From contig MU603087.1 of NCBI GenBank assembly GCA_025201865.1, forward strand, positions 1 to 20,879: a stretch of 20,879 nt of DNA, read 5' to 3'. The stretch is from Ramicandelaber brevisporus. Lineage: Eukaryota > Kickxellomycota > Ramicandelaberales > Ramicandelaberaceae. Below, piece by piece: positions 1 through 7,478 of this stretch (positions are counted from its first letter, which is position 1; every line of letters starts with the position of its first letter). The notes under the pieces were generated by a model. That model saw nothing but the letters and a program-made list of their open reading frames with translations, did no database searches and was not told where the DNA came from. Both the position numbers and the translations under genes were made by a program.

Positions 1-54
1 GCTACCTATCATCCAATCTGCCAGCGCATGGTCGAGAAGGACCTCAGCCTTTAA
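1..54 (+). CDS. Possible C-terminal end of an upstream gene (partial)
   Basis: Frame 1 is open from the window edge and reads 17 codons, ATYHPICQRMVEKDLSL, before TAA at 52-54. The codons (tgc, cag, cgc, gtc, gag, aag, gac, ctc) look like coding sequence. The bases after the stop turn abruptly into an AT- and pyrimidine-rich leader for the next gene. The piece is too short to identify, and a chance reading is quite possible. If real, the gene lies on the same strand as the glucosyltransferase and ends about 120 bp before its start, as expected in such a compact region. Confidence 0.22.
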   Translation, partial: ATYHPICQRMVEKDLSL

Positions 55-175
55 ATTCTCTCTAACTCACCTCTTTTTACTCTATTGCATTCAACTCTTT
101 TCATTCCATTCATACTCCTCCATATCCTCGAAGTATTTTTTACTTTGTTTTCTTTTTGTGCCTGTGTGATTGACG

Positions 176-3035
176 ATGAATAGCCACGGTGGCCATCGAC
201 ACTGGCCGTCCTCGCGATCGTGGCGACTGCTGGCAACCTCGGCTGCTGCGGTGCTGTTAACCTCGATCACCTTCACGTCTACTCTTGCCACAGCTCACGT
301 TCCACGCGTCAGCACACAGATCCACGCTCCGTTCAACGCGCCTCCTGTCCAATTCGAGCTTCTCGAGCTCGCTGCTGGCTCCAACGACTGCGCGTACTTT
401 GCCATCGTTGATACTCTGTTCGCATCTGGACATCTCGGCAGCTCTGCCCAGCCTTCGAATGACAATGGTACAGTGGGTTCATTGATATCAAACTTGATCA
501 AAGGTGGGCATGTTAAAGATGATGGCATGGAGTCGACTCTGTTGAGATTGAGTCTGTCAGTCCACAAATCAGCAGCTGCCATTCAAGCACATTATCACCA
601 TTATGACAATGTGGCTATCCCACGCCTGGTCAATGCGAGCCAAGCCGAACCAGCATGCGCATCTTGGGCAATTGTCGGCAGCAATAAACACGATGCTATG
701 ATCTGTAATGCTGAACAGCTGGCTGATGCCTTGAACGCACTGCAACTGTCTCATCCTGCCAACGTGGATACATTGAGCTCCGATCTGCTGCTACCGTTTG
801 ACCGCGTGTTGAATCGCGATCATTGTGGTACCCGTCCAGTTGTGCTGTATGCAGATATGCTGAGTTCCAGCTTTGAATCGATGCATCGCACAATCATGTC
901 ATTTGCAAACAGTGAAACCAATCCAATTTGTTACATTATTCGCTATGCCCCATCTCGACTGTCAAATCCTGCACCACTAGAGTTGAGTGGATATGGCGCT
1001 GCTTTGCTTCTAAAGAGCGTCGAATACAAGACTATTGATGATCGCAATTTGAGTGCATTGGGTTCACTTGGTTCAGAGGATCAAATTTTGTTCGCATCAA
1101 CAATGAAGTCTGTAGGTGGCGATAAAGATGAGTATGTATTCCCACTTGACTTGCTGGTTCCTCCCAATGGCGAGCACTCAATCAAGGCAATTTCGAAAGA
1201 TCAGATGTCAACAATTGGAATTGCAACAGCGTGGTTTATTCTTCAACAACCGGAACCGCTTAAAGCATGGCGCATTTTAGTCCAAGATTTCCCAAAGTAT
1301 GCTCACCACCTGGCTGGTTTATTTGAAGGGTCTCCTCAACAAGCCTCTGCAACAAACGCAGCCACGAATGATGCAGCCATCTATGTCGATTCTGGTATTC
1401 CTGAAGGAGTCTACATTAATGGATTGTTATTGGACAATGGAAGCGATCTGCAGCCCTTGTCACTTGTTGATATCTTGCGCAGCGAGTATAGTATGATTGA
1501 ATCTCTTACAAGCGGCTCGCAAATTGGACTGACTCCCGAAAGCGCACTTAAATTGATCATGTCGGAATCCATCGCCAATTCTATTCAATCTGCCAGCCAA
1601 GCATCTCACCAGGCAACTTTTGATATTCGTGATCATTCAGCCAACAAGCACACTGTAGTTTGGTTTAATGACATTGAGAATGACTATGCATATTCTGGAT
1701 TTTCTAAGCGATTGAGTGACTTGTTTCAGCCAGCATTTCCCGGCCAGATGCGGTTGCTTCGTAAAAATCTCATGTCGGTTCTGTTTGCACTTGACTTGTC
1801 TGATCGTATCTCGTTGGAGTATATTTATAAAGACGTGGCAATGAATTTAAAGCGACGCGTTCCGCTGAGATTTGGATTGGTGCCAGTGTTGAATCTGAGT
1901 GAACCAGCGTCCGCGACTAATGTGATGGCTCGATTGTTTTATTATGCCACTCATGCATACGGCAGTCAGATTGTCCCTGATTTGTTTGAGATCATTGGTG
2001 GTGCCCTGGAAGATAATCCAAATACAAATATATTGGATGCTGCGAAGGATGCTCTCGGTCAGCTGAGTTCGTCTCGTCGCATCAAATCTGGTGCTACAAA
2101 ACTGGACTGGAATGACATTGTAGACTCTTCATCCTCTACGTGGCTTGATGCTATCATGAGCGATGCCACCGCCTACAACAAGCGACTCGCCATTAGCAAG
2201 TCTGCCCACAGCAGCCAGTCTATTGGTGGCGTATTTGCCAATGGTCGATTCATTGATCTGGGCGAGGGATTCCGCGGTGCAGTGATGCAGCATTACAAGG
2301 CTGCTATTAGTATGCTTCAACAAGCAGTATATGACTCTGAAATTGATGACAATGCAAGCGTGTTTGAATATTTGATGACAAGACCAGATGTATCGCCAAG
2401 AAGATGCCCATTGGTTTATCCATCTGAGCGCAATCCATTGCAGTTTGTAAATCTTGTGAACACATTTGGAACAGAGAAGCTGGATTCATTGCAGTATGTG
2501 TATGGCTCAGCTGAGGCGAAGAAGAAGAACAAGAAGAATGCCAACAGTAAAGATGTAGATCCAGTGGCACAAGTATCGATTATGGCAATTATGGATGTGA
2601 ACACGGAAAGTGGACGCAAATTAGCTGCCACAGTGCTTCATGCTCTTGCAGCGCGCGATGGTGCCAATCCAGATAGTCTTGATACTACAATCCGTGCGAC
2701 TCTCATTCACAGACCAAACTTCAGCACCATCAAGAAGGAGACACATGATGACAAGTCGAGTTCCGAACTGGTTTACACTGCGTTATATTCTGGTGCCGCC
2801 AAGTCTGTTCCATCTCGTACTCTCGCGTCGTACCTGGCGTCACAGCTAGACTCTAATGCTGAGTTTGTATCTGACAACTCTGAATGGACTGCGGAATCAA
2901 TTTCTGCCCTGGTGCATGGTGCAAATGTGACATCTGGCGATGCTGATGCATTTTGGCACAGATTTGCAACTGTTGATATTCCTGGAATTGGTCAAGAGTC
3001 GCTGCTACTCATCAACGGTCGCATCATCAGACTCC

Positions 3036-3066
<31 letters not shown>

Positions 3067-5191
3067 TGACAGCTCGTCGTTGTCTTCTGAAGATTTGCTG
3101 GCACTAGCTTCATTCGAAAACAAGGTTCGCGTTGCTCCCATCGTCAATGCTCTCCATGATGACGCCAAATTCTCCCCATCATCTGCAAAGCTGTGCCAGA
3201 GTGAAATCTTGATGCGCACAGTGTCGATTCTTGGACATCTCTTCGAGCCAACAAAGTATGACATCATGTCAGAAGATACCAGTGGCTCGCAGTACATTCT
3301 CCGTCGGAACATTCGAACTGACTTTGTATCGATTCAAAACTCATTCTCACTCAAATCCGAGAAATCAACAATGCTGCAAGTGGACGTTGTGGTTGATCCT
3401 GCCAGCAAACCGGCTCAGAAACTGTCTGCAATTCTCGAAAACATTGCAATCCTACCATCGGTTGATATGCGAGTGTATCTGCGGCCAAGTCTCAACGTGA
3501 CATCATTGCCTGTTGAACAAATGTATCGCTTCGTGTGGCCCATTCTCAGCAGTGCTACCCCTCTTTCCACAACATTGGCTTCTGAATTGGATACTCGCCG
3601 CTCTGTGCCAATGGCTGTGTTTGATGATTTGCCTGCCGGTCAACTGTTTACACTCGATATGGATACTCACCCAGCTTGGTTCATTACACCAGTTGAGAGT
3701 ATTCATGATTTGGACAACATCAAGCTCGAGTCGGATGGCAGCTCTGGCAGCGTTCATTCAGTGTATGAGCTCAAGCACATTCTGCTGGAGGGCCACTGTC
3801 TCGACAAGGTTGCTGGCTCGCCACCACGCGGTATGCAGCTGGAGCTGACCGTGCCTGGCCACGATGCAGCGGTGTTCGATACGCTTGTGATGGCTAATCT
3901 TGGCTACTTCCAGCTACGTGCCAATCCTGGTGCATGGAGACTGGCTATCCGTAAAGGTCGCTCTGCTGATCTGTACAAGCTGGAGTCACTCGGTCTCAAT
4001 GGATGGTATGATAACATCAAGCCCTCCACAGCTGAAGACTTGTCAATTGATGTGGCCATTACTGGACTGGACGGCACAGTTGTGTATCTTCAAGTTGCCA
4101 AGCGCCGTGGTCGTGAATCTGATGATGTCCTCGAAGATCCATCAAACGCTGCTTTGGCTCCATCCGATGCAGGCGAGTCTCGCCCAGTCTGGGATACGAT
4201 TCGTTCTCATGTCCACGAGGTCATTCGTCGCACCGGCATCATCTCTGCTGACATTTCAGACTCTGAGCGCACCGTCATCAACATCTTCTCGGTCGCTTCT
4301 GGTCATTTGTACGAACGTTTCCTTGGTATTATGATTCTCTCTGTTTTGCGCCACACCCGCAGCAAGGTCAAGTTTTGGTTCATTGAGAACTTCCTCTCTC
4401 CTCAGTTCAAGCACTTCCTTCCGTTCATGGCGAAGACGCGTGGGTTCGAGTATGAGCTGGTCACCTACAAGTGGCCGCGCTGGCTGCGTGCACAAACCGA
4501 GAAGCAGCGTACGATTTGGGGCTACAAGATTCTGTTCTTGGATGTCATGTTCCCGCTGTCGCTGGATCGTATCGTCTTTGTCGATGCTGACCAAATTGTG
4601 CGCTCTGACTTGCAAGAGCTCGTCAACATGGACCTGCACGGTGCTCCGTATGGCTACACTCCATTCTGTGACGATCGCTCCGAAATTGAACCTTACAGAT
4701 TCTGGAAGACTGGCTACTGGCACAACTTCCTGCGTGGCAAGCCGTACCACATTTCAGCACTGTATGTTGTTGACCTGAAGCGATTCCGCCAATTGGCAGC
4801 CGGTGATTTGCTGCGCCAGCATTATCATGGCTTGAGTGCTGACAAGAACTCGCTGGCCAACCTTGATCAAGACTTGCCGAATCATATGCAGCACAATTTG
4901 CCAATCCACTCCTTGCCGCAGGAATGGCTGTGGTGCTCAACGTGGTGCAGCATGAAGAGCTTGAAGAAGGCAAAGACCATTGATTTGTGTAATGATCCAA
5001 TGACGAGAGAGCCGAAGCTGTCGAGAGCAAGAAGGTTGATTCCAGAGTGGAATGACTATGACCAAGAAGTTGCAGCATTGTTTGAAGAAGCGGCAGCTCA
5101 AGAATCTCATCAGCAACCAGTGATCGCTGAGGCTATTGTTGATGATGCCTCAACTGTTACAGCTACATCGGAAACACATGACGAACTTTAA
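176..5191 (+). CDS. UDP-glucose:glycoprotein glucosyltransferase (ER folding sensor)
   Basis: This 1671-residue enzyme re-glucosylates N-glycans of misfolded glycoproteins in the ER lumen so that calnexin can rebind them. Residues about 16-40 form a hydrophobic signal peptide. The long N-terminal half would be the thioredoxin-like folding-sensor domains. The C-terminal catalytic GT24 domain, from about residue 1365 to 1640, is very well conserved: INIFSVASGHLYERF at its start, the metal-binding DAD at 1470-1472 within FVDADQIVRSDL, then GYTPFCDD, FWKTGYW and NLDQDLPN. The protein ends in HDEL, the fungal ER-retrieval signal. An in-frame TTG lies at 170, but the first ATG is at 176, right before the signal peptide. 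The leader is pyrimidine-rich. The protein is somewhat longer than usual for the family, partly through low-complexity insertions such as the serine run at residues 955-964. The catalytic part has more C-ending codons than the middle of the gene. Confidence 0.96.
3038..3067 (+). repeat. TCA microsatellite encoding a serine run
   Basis: Nine TCA codons followed by TCT encode ten serines in the glucosyltransferase, followed by a further Ser/Asp-rich stretch. The run sits between folded parts of the sensor region and is probably a flexible linker. Such arrays change length easily. Confidence 0.9.
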
Positions 5192-5349
5192 ACACCATCC
5201 CCGTTTATATTAGATGAAAGGACTCTTGAAGTTAGTAGACTATTTAATTCCTCATTAAAGCTGACTAAAGTAGACATTGATGATAAAAGAGGCTTTCATC
5301 AATGCAATTATGAATTTGGCCACATTCAGAGAAAGGTAAGCATGGAATT

Positions 5350-5422
5350 GCCTTCTTGGCTCAGTTGGCAGAGCGTCTGCCTAGTAAGCAGAAGGTCGCC
5401 AGTTCGATTCTGGCAGAAGGCA
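5350..5422 (+). tRNA. tRNA-Thr (anticodon AGT)
   Basis: The 73 bases fold into a complete cloverleaf. The acceptor arm GCCTTCT pairs with AGAAGGC over seven perfect pairs. The D stem is GCTC/GAGC and the anticodon stem TCTGC/GCAGA. The anticodon loop CTAGTAA gives AGT, reading ACU and, after wobble deamination, ACC. The T stem GCCAG/CTGGC encloses TTCGATT. The discriminator base is A, and CCA is not encoded, as is normal in eukaryotes. There is no intron. Internal A-box (TGGCTCAGTTGG) and B-box (AGTTCGATTCT) promoter elements are present. Confidence 0.96.
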
Positions 5423-5428
5423 TCTTCC

Positions 5429-5432
5429 TTTT
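5429..5432 (+). terminator. RNA polymerase III terminator of the tRNA gene
   Basis: A run of four T residues begins seven bases after the tRNA 3' end. That is the usual position and near the minimum length for a polymerase III stop. Confidence 0.6.
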
Positions 5433-5505
5433 CGCACTTTTGGACATGATTCCTTTTTTGATTGTAGAAATGGACGCAAATGGTTTGAAGAATGAGTAAA
5501 ATAGT

Positions 5506-5513
5506 TATTTACA
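5506..5513 (-). promoter_or_regulatory. Pumilio-type element in the kinase 3' UTR
   Basis: On the minus strand this reads UGUAAAUA, preceded by CC, about 30 bases after the stop codon of the neighbouring kinase gene. It matches the consensus bound by Puf3-class RNA-binding proteins, including the favoured upstream C. An eight-base match alone could be chance. Confidence 0.3.
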
Positions 5514-5543
5514 GGTATTGACATTGTGGTAATGCAGTTATTA

Positions 5544-6608
5544 TTAATCACTGTGGGCTGCAATCAGCTGCTGGAAATATGGATCAAAAATGACACCATC
5601 AACCGTGAGCCGCTTGGTGGGATCCAAACTAAGCATGCGCTTGACGAGCTGTGCGGCAGGCGATGCCGTGTCCTTGGATCTTGAAGGCAGCCAATAGTCG
5701 ATCAGTGAGTCAGAATAATCAGCAAACAGTCTGAAGTTTGGATCGGTTGGCTTGGCGATCTCCCACGGGAAATTGCTTGTGACCATTGTGAGAAAGATGA
5801 TAGCAATTGACCACACATCCAGGCGCATTGCATCATATGGTTTGTTCGGGTTGTTCAGTACCTCTGGCGGCAAGTATGGATCCGAGCCACATGGACCAGC
5901 TGTCATTGCGAAACCCTGAGCGTCAACTGGAACGATACTGGAGCAGCCAAAGTCAATAATCTTGAGAGTGCCGTCAGCTGCAATGACAATATTGTCCAGT
6001 TTGAGATCGCGATGAGCCATGCTGTGAACGTGGTGCAAGTACTGGACACCGGCGACCAACTGGATGAACAGCGACTCGATTGCACGTGGAGTGAGTCTCT
6101 TCTTGAGAACAACGTCAAACAACTCACTTGGGCAGTGCTCCATCACGGCGTAGAACGTGCCATCGTCAAACCCAAAGTTGGCACTGGGGAAGGGCTCAAA
6201 GACGAACTCATGCGTGTGAATGATGTTTGGGTGCTGCATGGCGAGAGCAATGGTAGCTTCGACGTTCATTGCTCGCATGCGGCGAGACAGTGATGGATTA
6301 GAGGGAAACTTGAATGTCTTGATGGCGACGTGGTGGCCAGTGGACGGGATGCGGTGCAAATGGACAACGCCACCAGTGCCTTCGCCGAGCACCCTGACTG
6401 GAGTGCCGTATACAGATGCAATGTAGCCCTGGTGACGAAGGTTAATGTTTGGCGCGTCAAGCAAACACGAATCTGGGGCAAAGGATGGCACTGGTGACTG
6501 TATGGTGTCACTGCCATGACTGCCAAATCTGATAGATGATAATGATAATGATGATGATGATGATGATGATGAGGCAAGGCAAGCCTCAAGAGCAAACAAT
6601 GATGGCAT
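5544..6608 (-). CDS. Serine/threonine protein kinase, Hal4/Hal5/Npr1-like
   Basis: This 354-residue protein is almost entirely a kinase catalytic domain (about residues 64-346). Visible are the glycine loop GEGTGG (75-80), catalytic K97 in VAIK, helix-C E117, HRDLKLDN with D201, DFG at 219-221, and D264 of DVW. The stretch GPCGSDPYLPPEVL and the segment FPWEIAKPTDPNFRLF resemble the fungal kinases that control plasma-membrane transporters and ion uptake (Hal4/Hal5, Npr1 and relatives). The usual APE motif reads PPE. Those relatives normally carry long N-terminal extensions; here there are only about 60 residues with a polyserine run. The open frame extends four codons upstream to a TTG, but the first ATG is at 6608. 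A minus-strand TATA box lies 76 bp upstream. The subfamily call is by similarity of motifs only. Confidence 0.88.
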   Translation of the reverse strand: MPSLFALEACLASSSSSSSSLSLSSIRFGSHGSDTIQSPVPSFAPDSCLLDAPNINLRHQGYIASVYGTPVRVLGEGTGGVVHLHRIPSTGHHVAIKTFKFPSNPSLSRRMRAMNVEATIALAMQHPNIIHTHEFVFEPFPSANFGFDDGTFYAVMEHCPSELFDVVLKKRLTPRAIESLFIQLVAGVQYLHHVHSMAHRDLKLDNIVIAADGTLKIIDFGCSSIVPVDAQGFAMTAGPCGSDPYLPPEVLNNPNKPYDAMRLDVWSIAIIFLTMVTSNFPWEIAKPTDPNFRLFADYSDSLIDYWLPSRSKDTASPAAQLVKRMLSLDPTKRLTVDGVIFDPYFQQLIAAHSD

Positions 6609-6683
6609 TTCTGTTGTCAATAAGATAGATTACTTGTTGATGACGACAATCCAAGGGAATGGATGACGTCCATGCCTGCTTCG

Positions 6684-6690
6684 ATTTATA
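6684..6690 (-). promoter_or_regulatory. TATA box of the Hal/Npr1-like kinase gene
   Basis: The minus strand reads TATAAAT, 76 bp upstream of the ATG at 6608, a suitable distance for a core promoter with a short leader. Confidence 0.5.
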
Positions 6691-6751
6691 ATATTGAGGT
6701 CGATGAGAGCAGACGGAGCATGACAAAAAACAGTTTTGCCCCGTCAGCGGA

Positions 6752-6759
6752 GGCGCGAA
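6752..6759. promoter_or_regulatory. E2F/MBF-like motif GGCGCGAA
   Basis: The sequence resembles the TTCGCGCC-type site bound by E2F and related fungal G1/S factors, which commonly control MCM genes. It lies about 720 bp before the MCM4 start and only about 145 bp from the kinase start, so its target is unclear. It is not the ACGCGT box known from yeast. Confidence 0.25.
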
Positions 6760-7320
6760 TAATAGCCATGCAGCTTCGGCATAACGGTAGAAACGGATCC
6801 GCGGCCCAAAGGACAGCGCCACGGAAGCGCTTGCATTACGGCAGGTGTCCCAAACGCGGCGAATGATGGTGCGCAGTATCATTTTTACCCACCGTACTGT
6901 TTCAGATCAAAGCCCTCACCTCGCACAAAGCCTCTCTCTCTGTGCAGTTCACGAAAGTGCAGCCCCACATCCGAAACAGTGGATTCATGCACAGACCATC
7001 TCCAACATAAACGAACTGGAAGCTTATTAATAGATTATTAATGCTGGAAAAGAGCCATTCAATGTGATAAAGTGAGTAGAAAATTGTTTAAGTGTGGAAC
7101 ATTCTGTGGATGCAAAGACGAGCTCTACCATATTGTTCCATGTATACACGGCAGTTTACATTCTTACAGTGTTTCTCGATGCAGACTCTTCATCTCCCTC
7201 TCTCTGGCATAAAATTAATCTGCCGTTTTCTCTGTTACTCCTTTTTGGATTTTACTCGTAATCTCTCTCTCCGTTTGTGTCTGTGTTTGTGTAAATTCGA
7301 TCAAAACAAACAAATATCAC

Positions 7321-7340
7321 AACAAAACAAAACAAAACAA
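7321..7340 (+). repeat. AAAAC short tandem repeat in the MCM4 leader
   Basis: Four near-perfect copies of a five-base AAAAC unit lie in the presumed 5' leader of MCM4, 140 bp before the start codon. Confidence 0.75.
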
Positions 7341-7387
7341 GCACCTTTCTGCTCTTTCCAGTCTTCTTCTGTGCAATCCTTGTTCAC

Positions 7388-7388
<1 letters not shown>

Positions 7389-7422
<34 letters not shown>

Positions 7423-7439
7423 GCAACAGCAACAACAGT
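7389..7439 (+). repeat. AAC microsatellite directly upstream of MCM4
   Basis: Eleven perfect AAC units (7389-7421) are followed by mixed AGC/AAC units up to 7439, ending 40 bp before the MCM4 ATG. On the mRNA this would be an unstructured CAA-like leader, a type known to favour ribosome scanning. Confidence 0.9.
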
Positions 7440-7478
7440 AACCAAAACTCGAAAGCAAGATTGAGTATAGCTTAAAGT

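Larger units (their letters stand above)
6609..7478. other. Shared spacer between divergent kinase and MCM4 genes
   Basis: No gene with a credible ATG is present in these 870 bp. The kinase side holds a TATA box. The MCM4 side is a long pyrimidine-rich stretch with TC runs around 7190-7270, then A-rich and AAC arrays up to the start codon, as in a 5' untranslated leader. A half-CRE (TGACGTCC) is at 6664-6671 and a GGCGCGAA motif at 6752-6759. A 127-codon open frame ends at a stop three bases before the MCM4 ATG, in a different frame, and does not look like a protein. Confidence 0.7.

Noticed and set aside
12-35. ER stress element (CCAAT plus downstream CCACG) before the glucosyltransferase
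   Set aside because: CCAAT is present, but the required CCACG at the right spacing is not, and the bases may be coding for the upstream gene.
4256-5078. Antisense open frames of 150-164 codons across the glucosyltransferase catalytic domain
   Set aside because: They are shadows of a strongly conserved sense-strand gene and show no protein family features.
5381-5563. 60-codon minus-strand open frame covering the tRNA
   Set aside because: It runs through the complementary strand of a perfect tRNA cloverleaf and has no coding character.
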